DNA of 12,824 bases. It comes from JBOGTC01 sp050692055. GTDB taxonomy: Bacteria > Chloroflexota > Limnocylindria > QHBO01. The notes beneath the pieces were generated by a model that did no database searches, was not told the origin of the DNA, and worked only from the letters and a program-made list of their open reading frames with translations. Below are positions 6,853 through 12,816 of this stretch, piece by piece; position 1 is the stretch's first letter; every line of letters starts with the position of its first letter. The position numbers were made by a program, and so were the translations under genes. The stretch lies in assembly GCA_050692055.1 (NCBI GenBank), contig JBOGTC010000015.1:1-12824 (forward strand), in the 5' to 3' direction.

Positions 6853-8162
6853 CGGACGATCATCTGGGCGCGCTCGGGGCCGACCGACACGTGCGAGATC
6901 GGCACGCCGGCCAGCGCCTCAAGGCGCTCGACGTACGCACGGGCGGCGGACGGCAGCTCGCCCCAGGAGCGGCAGGCGGTCGTATCGGTCTGCCAGCCGG
7001 GCAGCTCGTCGTACACCGGTTCGAGCCGTTCATATACCGATGTCGAGGCCGGGACCGTGGTCCACTCTCGCCCATCGGCCGGATCGCGATACGCACCGCA
7101 GACGCGCAGCTGCTCGAAGCCGTCGAGAACGTCCAGCTTGGTGAGCGCGATGCCCGAGTAGCCGGCGAGGCGGACGCTGAAGCGCACGGCCACCGCGTCA
7201 TACCAGCCGCAGCGACGAGCACGGCCGGTGGACGTGCCGTACTCGGCGCCGCGCTCGCGGAGCTGATCGCCTTCCCCGTCGTCGAGCTCGGTCGGGAGCG
7301 GCCCGGAGCCGACGGCGGTGGTGTATGCCTTCGCCACGCCCAGCACCCGGTCGATCGCCACCGCCGGCAATCCCGCGCCCAGCGACGCTCCGCCGGGGAT
7401 GGGGCTGGAGCTGGTGACGTAGGGGTAGATGCCCCAGTCGATGTCGCGCATCGTGCCCAGCTGGCCCTCGAGCAGGATTCGCTCGCCCGCGTCCAGCGCG
7501 GCGTCGACCATCGCCTGGCCATCCACGACGTGCGGTCGCAGCCGCTCGCCCGCCGCAAGATAGGCATCGGTGATGGCGCCCTCGTCGAGGGTCTCGACGA
7601 GGGCAGCCTGCAGATCTTCATCGGCCTCGCCGACTCCGAAGTAGCCGGCGACCATGCGCCGCACTCGATCGAGGTTGACTGCCAGCCGGGTCCGAAAGGC
7701 ATCGGGCTCCATGAGATCGATGACCCGCATGCCTCGGCGGGCAACCTTGTCCACGTACGCCGGACCGATTCCGCGCGAGGTGGTCCCGAGCTTGGCAGAT
7801 CCTCGCTCACGCTCCTCGAGCTGGTCCATCAGCACGTGGTACGGCATGACCAGGTGCGCCCGATCGCTGATGAACAGGTTGCCGCAGTCGAATCCGGCCG
7901 TGGCCAGGCCATCGAGCTCGGCGCACAGCGCCGGCGGGTTGATGACCACGCCGTTGCCCAGCAGGTTGCGCGTGCCGTCGTGAAAGATGCCCGACGGAAT
8001 CAGGTGGAGCTTGAAGTGCCCGTGCGGGTTGACCACGGTATGGCCGGCGTTGTTGCCGCCGCCGTAGCGGATGACCAGGTCGGCGTCATCGGCGAGGTAG
8101 TCGACGACGCGGCCCTTTCCTTCATCGCCCCACTGGGCGCCCACGACGGCGGTGACGGACAT
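6849..8162 (-). CDS. purA: Adenylosuccinate synthetase
   Basis: 437 residues, normal family length. It catalyses IMP + GTP + aspartate to adenylosuccinate, the first committed step to AMP. The N-terminus GAQWGDEGKG holds D13 and K16, and GNNAGHT holds H41, both at the same numbers as the E. coli catalytic pair. Further motifs are TSRGIGPAYVDK (IMP loop), GSGPLPTE, STGRARRCGWYDA and LTKLDVLDG. One oddity: the segment usually written EGAQGT is E232-GQLGT here, so Gln and its neighbour are shifted by one relative to the Gln that contacts IMP in E. coli (Q224). The ATG at 8162 lacks a Shine-Dalgarno. It overlaps the LLM gene downstream. purA is normally near dnaB, as here. Confidence 0.97.
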   Translation of the reverse strand: MSVTAVVGAQWGDEGKGRVVDYLADDADLVIRYGGGNNAGHTVVNPHGHFKLHLIPSGIFHDGTRNLLGNGVVINPPALCAELDGLATAGFDCGNLFISDRAHLVMPYHVLMDQLEERERGSAKLGTTSRGIGPAYVDKVARRGMRVIDLMEPDAFRTRLAVNLDRVRRMVAGYFGVGEADEDLQAALVETLDEGAITDAYLAAGERLRPHVVDGQAMVDAALDAGERILLEGQLGTMRDIDWGIYPYVTSSSPIPGGASLGAGLPAVAIDRVLGVAKAYTTAVGSGPLPTELDDGEGDQLRERGAEYGTSTGRARRCGWYDAVAVRFSVRLAGYSGIALTKLDVLDGFEQLRVCGAYRDPADGREWTTVPASTSVYERLEPVYDELPGWQTDTTACRSWGELPSAARAYVERLEALAGVPISHVSVGPERAQMIVR

Positions 8163-8212
8163 GAGGGAGCGGCGCGGACCTCGGATGCGGAGCGATGCTC
8201 ATGCTAGCGCCG

Positions 8213-8653
8213 TCAGCCGGCGGCGCGCCGCTCTTCGAGGCTGCGCGTGATGAGCCAGACATGCCCGAACGGATCGACGACCTTGGCCGACTGCACGCCC
8301 GAGGCGGGATGATCCACCGGCCGGACCTGGCGTGCGCCGGCGGCGATCGCCCGATTGAAGACCTCCTCGACGTCATCGACCTCGAGGTCCATGATCACCG
8401 GCGACCCGCCCACCGTCAGCGGACCGGCGATGCCCTCGTCAGCTTCGGGGAACTCGTCGGCGAGCATGATCGTGGACGCGCCGATCCTGATCTCCGCATG
8501 GCTGATCCTGCCGTCGTCTCCCGCCCATCGCATCAGCTCCGCGGCGCCGAAGGCGGCTCGGTAGAAGTCGATCGCGTCCGCGCCTCCGGCGACGATGAGG
8601 TACGGGACGACGCTCCGAATCCGGCTGCGTATGGACGCCGGGTCCTCGGTCAT
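8213..8653 (-). CDS. VOC-superfamily (glyoxalase/PhnB-like) protein
   Basis: 146 residues from ATG 8653, chosen because GGGAGG lies seven bases upstream. Two beta-alpha-beta modules are visible. The first is VVPYLIVAGGADAIDFYRAAFGA with RISHAEIRIGASTIMLAD. The second is VIMDLEVDDVEEVFNRAIAAGA with SAKVVDPFGHVWLIT. The pattern and length match PhnB/YdcJ-type single-chain VOC proteins related to glyoxalase and bleomycin-resistance proteins. His and Glu residues in HAEIRIG and DPFGHVW could bind metal, but the reaction is not predictable. It sits 50 bases upstream of purA on the same strand and may be cotranscribed with it. Confidence 0.88.
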   Translation of the reverse strand: MTEDPASIRSRIRSVVPYLIVAGGADAIDFYRAAFGAAELMRWAGDDGRISHAEIRIGASTIMLADEFPEADEGIAGPLTVGGSPVIMDLEVDDVEEVFNRAIAAGARQVRPVDHPASGVQSAKVVDPFGHVWLITRSLEERRAAG

Positions 8654-8677
8654 CGCGTGGCCTCCCCAGGAACGCGA

Positions 8678-8705
8678 CGAGCGCCGCCTCGGCGGGCGGC
8701 GCTCG
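8678..8705 (-). terminator. 11-bp GC-rich hairpin downstream of the zinc-ribbon gene
   Basis: CGAGCGCCGCC (8678-8688) and GGCGGCGCTCG (8695-8705) pair perfectly around a six-base loop. The hairpin lies about 30 bases after the zinc-ribbon stop and 25 bases before the VOC start. On the minus strand only a weak T-containing tail follows (TCGCGTTCC). It is a probable terminator or stabilising 3' structure. Confidence 0.55.
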
Positions 8706-8718
8706 CATCTATCGGTCG

Positions 8719-8741
8719 GCCTGAAGATGGCGGCTTCAGGC
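8719..8741 (-). terminator. Hairpin spanning the zinc-ribbon stop codon
   Basis: GCCTGAAG and CTTCAGGC pair perfectly (8 bp) around a seven-base loop. The stop codon of the zinc-ribbon gene lies inside the stem. Together with the hairpin at 8678-8705 it makes a tandem pair at the end of this transcript. Confidence 0.45.
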
Positions 8742-9050
8742 TCGGGAACGCACCTTGTCGAAGCAGTTGGAGCAGTAGACCGGCCGGTCATTGCGCGGCA
8801 GGAACGGCACGAGCGCCTGACCACCGCACTCCGCGCACACCGCGGCGTGCATCTCCCGCTGGCCTCCGCCTCCTCCACCGTTGCTGTTGCCGATGCCGAG
8901 CGCTCGGTTCTGCTTCGCGATGGCGCGGCAGCTCTGGCAGCGCTGGGGCTCGTTGACCAGGCCCTTGCTGGCGTAGAACTCCTGCTCGCCGGCTGAGAAG
9001 ACGAAGTCCAGTCCGCAGTCCCGGCAGCGGATGGTCTTGTCGGCGTACAC
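8736..9050 (-). CDS. Two-part zinc-ribbon protein (zf-trcl-like plus CxxC-x17-CxxC)
   Basis: 104 residues from GTG 9050, the start that gives the family's usual beginning (V/M)YADKTIRCRDCG. The first module has C9-x2-C12 and C38-x2-C41 around FVFSAGEQEFYASKGLVNEPQRC, as in the zf-trcl family. A Gly-rich linker (GNSNGGGGGGQ) follows. The second module is C72-AEC75 and C93-SNC96 with exactly 17 residues between the pairs, the CxxC-x17-CxxC pattern with the VPFLPRNDRPVYC core. Each module probably binds one zinc. The molecular role is unknown; nucleic-acid binding is a guess. AGGAGG lies eleven bases upstream of the GTG, and an upstream TACACT (minus strand, 9193-9198) may be a -10. The frame stays open to 9212, but that extension has no family similarity. 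Confidence 0.88.
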   Translation of the reverse strand: MYADKTIRCRDCGLDFVFSAGEQEFYASKGLVNEPQRCQSCRAIAKQNRALGIGNSNGGGGGGQREMHAAVCAECGGQALVPFLPRNDRPVYCSNCFDKVRSRA

Positions 9051-9250
9051 CCTACCCTGTGCCTCCTGTGTCGCACGCCCGGCCCGAAATTGGACGGTCG
9101 CTGTTCCTCGGGCCTTGCTGATCTGCGTGCGAGTGAGGCGCGGATCTGTGCGGACTCGGGTCGAGCTTGTTGGACCGGGCTTACCGCGCCCGAGTGTACA
9201 CCCCGTTTTCAAGCCTGCTGAGGGTTCGCCAGTCCAGAGACCGATGGGTT

Positions 9251-9269
9251 GGCCGCTTAGTAGGCGGCC
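9251..9269 (-). terminator. Small hairpin enclosing the dnaB stop codon
   Basis: GGCCGC (9251-9256) and GCGGCC (9264-9269) pair across a seven-base loop that contains the TAA stop of dnaB. No T-run follows, so termination activity is doubtful. It could slow exonucleolytic decay. Confidence 0.25.
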
Positions 9270-10603
9270 ACCTCCTCTCGCGCGGACATGGTGTAGAAGC
9301 GCGTGTTCGACTTGCGGAACTGGAGCGGCACCTCGCCGATGGGCCCGTTCCGGTGCTTGGCGACCTTGGCCTTGACCAGCTCGACCTCCGCCTCCGGGTT
9401 CTGGTCCTCCGCCCGGTACAGGAAGATCACGACGTCCGAGTCCTGCTCCAGGCTGCCCGATTCACGAAGGTCCGAGAGACGCGGCTCGGCGGTGCCACGC
9501 TGCTCCACGTTCCGTGACAGCTGACTGAGCGCGACGACCGGCACTTTCAGCTCTCGAGCCAGACTCTTCAGCCCTCGGCTGATGTCGCTGACTTCCTGGA
9601 CACGGTTCGCGTCCTTCGAGGGCGTGGCGGCCTGCATCAGCTGCAGGTAGTCGACGATCACCAGGTCGAGGCCATGCTGCTCCGCCTCCAGCCGTCGCGC
9701 CTTCGTCCGCAGCTCCATGACGGACAGCGCCGGCGAGTCGTCGATCCACATCGGCGCCGTGGCCATCGCGTTCATGACCTGCGCGATCTTCGACCAATCG
9801 GTCTCGTCGACGAAGCCGGTCTGCAGCGGGCGCGGGTTGATGCCGGACTCGGCGCTGAGCAGCCGCAGCGCGAGCTGCTCCTTGCTCATCTCGAGGCTGA
9901 AGACCGCGACCTTGCGGTTCTCGCGCACCGCGGCGTGCTGCGCCACGTTGAGCGCCAGGCTCGTCTTTCCGACCGACGGACGCGCCGCCAGGATCACGAG
10001 GTCTGACGGCTGGAATCCGCCGAGCAGCGCGTCGAGCTGGGAGAGCCCGGTCGGCACGCCCAGGATCTGCCCGCGGTGCTCGTGGAGGTACTCGAGGCGG
10101 TCGTAGGCCTGGCCGAGAAGGGTGGATAGGGAGTCGAAGCCGCCATCGGTCCGGCGCTGGCTGATCTCGAACAGGATCGACTCCGCGCGGTCGATCGCCA
10201 CCTCGGCGTCGTTCGCCTCCTCGTAGCCCACGGCGGCGATCCTGCCGGCCGCACCGATGAGGTTGCGAAGGACCGCCTTGCGCTCAACGATCCGGCCGTA
10301 GTGCTCGACGTGCACGGCGGTCGGCACCGTGTTCATGAGCCCGGTCAGGTACCCGGGCCCACCGACCAGCTCGAGCTTCTCGCGGCGCGCAAGCTCATCA
10401 CCCAGCGTGACGAGGTCGATCGGCTCGCGCTGGCCATGCAGGGCGAGCATCGAATCGTAGATCTCGGCATGCTGGGACCGATAGAAGTCGATGGGCTTGA
10501 GAAAGTCCCCGACCTTCAGGATCGCATCCGCGTCGATGAGGATCGAGCCGAGGACGCTCTGCTCGGCCTCGACGGCCTGGGGCGCCAGCTTGTCGATGCT
10601 CAT
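9257..10603 (-). CDS. dnaB: Replicative DNA helicase DnaB
   Basis: 448 residues, full length, with no intein or frameshift. The N-terminal primase-interacting domain begins PQAVEAEQSVLGSIL. The C-terminal RecA-like motor has Walker A ARPSVGKTS (K213), SLEMSKEQL, Walker B LVIVDYLQLM (D318), the sensor SQLSRNVEQR (about 360-369) and LRESGSLEQDSDVVIFLYR. The hexamer unwinds the chromosome ahead of the replication fork. The start at 10603 is preceded by AAAGGA with three bases of spacing. The 240 bases upstream hold a cluster of DnaA-box-like sites (separate entry). Its placement between rplI and purA is a widespread bacterial gene order. Confidence 0.97.
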   Translation of the reverse strand: MSIDKLAPQAVEAEQSVLGSILIDADAILKVGDFLKPIDFYRSQHAEIYDSMLALHGQREPIDLVTLGDELARREKLELVGGPGYLTGLMNTVPTAVHVEHYGRIVERKAVLRNLIGAAGRIAAVGYEEANDAEVAIDRAESILFEISQRRTDGGFDSLSTLLGQAYDRLEYLHEHRGQILGVPTGLSQLDALLGGFQPSDLVILAARPSVGKTSLALNVAQHAAVRENRKVAVFSLEMSKEQLALRLLSAESGINPRPLQTGFVDETDWSKIAQVMNAMATAPMWIDDSPALSVMELRTKARRLEAEQHGLDLVIVDYLQLMQAATPSKDANRVQEVSDISRGLKSLARELKVPVVALSQLSRNVEQRGTAEPRLSDLRESGSLEQDSDVVIFLYRAEDQNPEAEVELVKAKVAKHRNGPIGEVPLQFRKSNTRFYTMSAREEVAAY

Positions 10604-10745
10604 CGGTCCTTTGTCGGTATGGGCGGTGGTCGTGGACCAGGCAGTCGCGGGCGCGACGGGCGCCTGGCCGGCCTCGTTGCGGGGCCGTTCAAACCAGGCG
10701 CGATCTCATCGTGCCACCGACCGCAAGCCCCTTTTCCGCAGGTGG

Positions 10746-10786
10746 TGTGGACAGACGGGCGCCCGGTGTGGACGCGATGTGGATCG
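10746..10786 (-). promoter_or_regulatory. Cluster of three DnaA-box-like sites upstream of dnaB
   Basis: On the minus strand the 9-mers CTGTCCACA (10746-10754), GCGTCCACA (10767-10775) and CGATCCACA (10778-10786) all share TCCACA in the same orientation. Their spacings of 21 and 11 bases put them on one face of the helix. The first matches the high-GC DnaA box TTGTCCACA at 8 of 9. A perfect 10-bp palindrome CGGGCGCCCG (10756-10765) lies between the first two. The sites sit about 145-185 bases before the dnaB start, so DnaA control of dnaB is plausible (inference). Confidence 0.4.
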
Positions 10787-10825
10787 TAGCGGCGACGCAT
10801 TACCGCCCGATTACGCCTGCGTTTC

Positions 10826-10844
10826 GCGACAGGTCGACTGTCGC
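10826..10844. terminator. Hairpin immediately after the NTF2-like gene
   Basis: GCGACAG and CTGTCGC pair perfectly (7 bp) across a five-base loop (GTCGA). The hairpin begins at the last base of the TAG stop of the NTF2-like gene. There is no T-run, so it may be a weak terminator or an operator palindrome upstream of dnaB. Confidence 0.35.
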
Positions 10845-11248
10845 TATCGGCCCCAGCCCTGTGGCGGATCGAGCCGTGCCGGCGTCATGTTCCAGGTGTC
10901 GCGCTGCTCCACGACGAGCCCGTGGGCGTCGAAGCGCAGGACCGATGTCCCGGCCAGCGTTACCTCCTCGCCCGCCTCGAGCAGCGCCGCCCACCACTCG
11001 ATCGCCGCGTGCTCGCCGTCGCCGTCCACGATCGGCGTGCCGAACCAGGCGCGCACCTTCGCCTCGTCGCCGAACGCGCCGGAGACGTAGTCGCGGGCTC
11101 CCTGGCGACCGTGGTAGTGCTCGCGGAACGGCTGGCTGGAGTAGACGGCATCCTCCGCGTACAGCGCGACGATCGGCTCCGCGTCCAGGGCCTCCCAGCA
11201 GGGCTGCCAGGTCTCCGCCCAGCGCAGCGCCGCGGCTTTCGTGTCCAT
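10844..11248 (-). CDS. NTF2-like (SnoaL-type) superfamily protein
   Basis: 134 residues, typical of the cone-shaped NTF2/SnoaL fold. The N-terminal helix is KAAALRWAETWQPCWEALD. The family signature follows: IVALYAEDAVYSSQPFREHYHGRQGARDYV, where an acidic residue and aromatics precede a G-R-x-A/G helix. After it come the beta strands AAIEWWAALLEAGEEVTLAGTSVLRFDAHGLVVEQRDTWNM. Members are isomerases, cyclases or ligand-binding proteins; no specific substrate can be inferred. No good Shine-Dalgarno precedes the ATG at 11248. It lies between rplI and dnaB, interrupting a gene pair that is often adjacent in bacteria. Confidence 0.82.
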   Translation of the reverse strand: MDTKAAALRWAETWQPCWEALDAEPIVALYAEDAVYSSQPFREHYHGRQGARDYVSGAFGDEAKVRAWFGTPIVDGDGEHAAIEWWAALLEAGEEVTLAGTSVLRFDAHGLVVEQRDTWNMTPARLDPPQGWGR

Positions 11249-11368
11249 CAGGCCGCAATGTTGCCTGATGGCGTCCAGAGCGCCGTTAGGCGTCTCGCGG
11301 ACCGCTCGGCAGACGATTCAGAGCGTGCGCCCGACCGGCGCGGGTACGATTCGGTGCCTGCGTCCCGC

Positions 11369-11446
11369 CCAACGGCGACCACGCCGCAGGATGGCAACTT
11401 CGTGCGCCGAATCCGGCTCCAACGGCAACCACGTCGCAGGATGGTA
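11369..11446. repeat. Pair of 28-bp direct repeats at exact 50-bp spacing
   Basis: Bases 11369-11396 and 11419-11446 share CCAACGGC-ACCACG-CGCAGGATGG-A with three differences. The period of 50 is not a multiple of three, and the surrounding 236 bases between rplI and the NTF2-like gene hold no recognisable gene. It could be a tandem operator pair or a remnant of a duplication. Confidence 0.65.
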
Positions 11447-11484
11447 GTCGCAGAGTATCTGTGGACGGAGATCCGCTCGTCGGC

Positions 11485-11934
11485 TCAGCTCTCGGCGGCG
11501 ACTACGGAGATGGTGACCACCGCCTCGACGCCCGGCATGAGCCGCACGTCGACCTTGTGCTCGCCGAGCGCCTTGATCGGCTCCCGGAGGTGGAGCGCGT
11601 GGCGGTCGAGCTCGATCTCCTCGCGGCGGATGGCGTCGGCGATCTGGTGGCTCGTCACCGCGCCGAACAGGCGGCCCTTCTCGCCGGCCTTGACCGGCAT
11701 CTCTAGCCTCAGCCCGCGCAGCTTCTCGGCGGTTGCTTCGGCATCGGCGCGCAGCGAGCGATCCCGCTCCTCGCGCTGATCGCGGTGGCGTTCCCAGTTG
11801 GCGACCGCGCCCCTGTCGGCCACCAGCGCCGCGCCGGTGGGCAGCAGGAAGTTACGGGCGTAGCCGTCCTTCACCTCCTTCATGTCGCCTTCGTGGCCGA
11901 GTCCCTTCACGTCGCGCCTGAGGATGACCTTCAC
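11485..11934 (-). CDS. rplI: 50S ribosomal protein bL9
   Basis: 149 residues, normal for bL9. It opens MKVILRRDVKGLGHEGDMKEVKDGYARNFLLP, the N-terminal 23S rRNA-binding domain. A long connecting helix follows (about residues 42-75, rich in Arg/Glu), then the C-terminal domain with GRLFGAVTSHQIADAI and a GEHKVDVRLMPGVEAVVTISV strand. The GTG start at 11934 overlaps the stop of the upstream DUF1232 gene (GTGA), and AAGGAG lies five bases upstream inside that gene, so translation is coupled but also independently initiated. The rpsF-ssb-rpsR genes that often precede rplI are absent. Confidence 0.97.
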   Translation of the reverse strand: MKVILRRDVKGLGHEGDMKEVKDGYARNFLLPTGAALVADRGAVANWERHRDQREERDRSLRADAEATAEKLRGLRLEMPVKAGEKGRLFGAVTSHQIADAIRREEIELDRHALHLREPIKALGEHKVDVRLMPGVEAVVTISVVAAES

Positions 11935-12419
11935 CGAAGCTCCTTCACCTTGGTTGATCGGGTCCGCCGCCGGCGCCAGGAGGCCAGGGCGCGTTTCAGC
12001 TCGTCTGGGTTGCGGAGGCGGCCGTATCGGTCCAGCAGCTCCGGCAGATCGTCGCGGATCCGATCGTATCGGTCGCCAAGCAGGAGGCGCAGCCTCGCCA
12101 GGTCGCGGTCGAGGTCGGCGGTCCCGTTCCGCGCGCGGTCCATGTGCTCGGCGCGCACCTCGGCCGGGGCATTCTGAATGAAGAGGTCGAGCACCAGGAG
12201 AAGCACGGTGAGATCGTCGGCCTGGCCGAGGATCGGGATCGCGTCCGGGATCAGATCGACCGGGGTGATGACGTAGGCGAGCGCCGCCACCAGCAGGCCC
12301 TTCAGCGGCAGCGGAGTGCGGGGGTCGCGCACGAGACCCCACACCACGCGCGCGTAGGTCGGGAGCTTGATGATCAGGCGCGCCAGGCGCAGATAGCGCC
12401 AGCGCCCGGACAGGTTCAC
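11931..12419 (-). CDS. DUF1232/YkvA-family membrane protein
   Basis: 162 residues from GTG 12419. The core PLPLKGLLVAALAYVITPVDLIPDAIPILGQADDLTVLLLVLDLFI contains the YVxTPxDLIPD signature of the DUF1232 (YkvA) family and two hydrophobic segments, so it is probably an inner-membrane protein. The C-terminal ~70 residues are charged and helical (RDLARLRLLLGDRYDRIRDDLPELLDRYG), beyond the core domain. GTG 12419 is preferred because GGAGG lies ten bases upstream and a candidate -10 lies at 12460-12465. The frame stays open to 12560, but that would start above this promoter. Function is unknown. The four-base overlap ties its expression to rplI. Confidence 0.85.
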   Translation of the reverse strand: MNLSGRWRYLRLARLIIKLPTYARVVWGLVRDPRTPLPLKGLLVAALAYVITPVDLIPDAIPILGQADDLTVLLLVLDLFIQNAPAEVRAEHMDRARNGTADLDRDLARLRLLLGDRYDRIRDDLPELLDRYGRLRNPDELKRALASWRRRRTRSTKVKELR

Positions 12420-12459
12420 GCGGGAGCGGCCTCCGGCAGCGTTGTCTGGTGGGGCGGCG

Positions 12460-12465
12460 ATGATA
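12460..12465 (-). promoter_or_regulatory. Candidate -10 element for the YkvA-rplI unit
   Basis: The minus strand reads GCTATCATCG, giving TATCAT, five of six to TATAAT. It lies about 40 bases upstream of the GTG at 12419, so the leader would be about 34 bases. No clear -35 is seen. It supports the downstream GTG over an upstream ATG as the gene's start. Confidence 0.4.
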
Positions 12466-12551
12466 GCAGAGGCTGCCGGCTGTCCCCCTGGCGGGCTCGG
12501 GCGTCGGGGTCCGCCGCCACTGGCGCGTTTGCACGCGGGCGAGCGGGCGCG

Positions 12552-12688
12552 TTGCACCACGTGGAGGTATCGGTGAAGAAGAGGCCGATTCAGCCGTCTG
12601 CTTCGCCGTCTGTTTCACCGAATGCAACCAGCGGGGAAGATGAGCCCTCTCAGCGGCTCTTCTTCGTCGTTAGCTCCATCTCATGCAA
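12552..12688 (+). repeat. 137-bp palindromic dispersed element, copy B
   Basis: Begins TTGCACCACGTGGAGG and ends CATCTCATGCAA. It aligns gaplessly with copy A (minus strand of 5767-5903) over the full 137 bases. Blocks are identical at columns 11-27 and 81-91 and at the last seven bases. The ends pair at 23 of the outer 31 positions. The divergent columns around 36-50 and 91-106 coincide with predicted hairpin tips; here the latter is GAGCC...GGCTC instead of copy A's CGGCC...GGCCG. It sits in the divergent intergenic region between the YkvA gene and the SOS-type promoter, with no gene or transposase nearby. With the promoter entries it accounts for most of the 397-base gap 12420-12816; I see nothing else clear there. 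Confidence 0.85.
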
Positions 12689-12745
12689 AGGACGGTCAGG
12701 CGGCCCACGGTCGGCCGAATCTCAAGTCGCCCGAGCGACCCTGGT

Positions 12746-12775
12746 TTGACAATAGAACATGCGTTCTGCTACGGT
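12746..12775 (+). promoter_or_regulatory. Promoter with a LexA (SOS) box
   Basis: A perfect -35 TTGACA (12746-12751) and a weak -10 TACGGT (12770-12775) are spaced by 18 bases. Between them lies AGAACATGCGTTCT (12754-12767). It contains GAAC-ATGC-GTTC, which fits the Gram-positive LexA consensus GAAC-RNRY-GTTC at every position. The Chloroflexota member Dehalococcoides is known to use this box type. Binding there would block RNA polymerase. The controlled gene begins at 12817. Confidence 0.8.
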
Positions 12776-12816
12776 GCAACGAACCAAGCGCGCCCCGAGC
12801 ACGGAGAGAACGCAGT

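Noticed and set aside
9051..9212. N-terminal extension of the zinc-ribbon protein
   Set aside because: The family starts at (M/V)YADK. The extension has no similarity and covers the probable promoter and Shine-Dalgarno.
10600..10800. 66-residue minus-strand ORF upstream of dnaB
   Set aside because: Arg/Pro-rich composition typical of a chance frame in GC-rich DNA, it overlaps the DnaA-like sites and the dnaB start, and it has no Shine-Dalgarno.
11935..12627. Long N-terminal extension of the rplI frame
   Set aside because: bL9 begins at the GTG at 11934 with a well-placed AAGGAG. The upstream frame is Arg/Pro-rich shadow of the DUF1232 gene.
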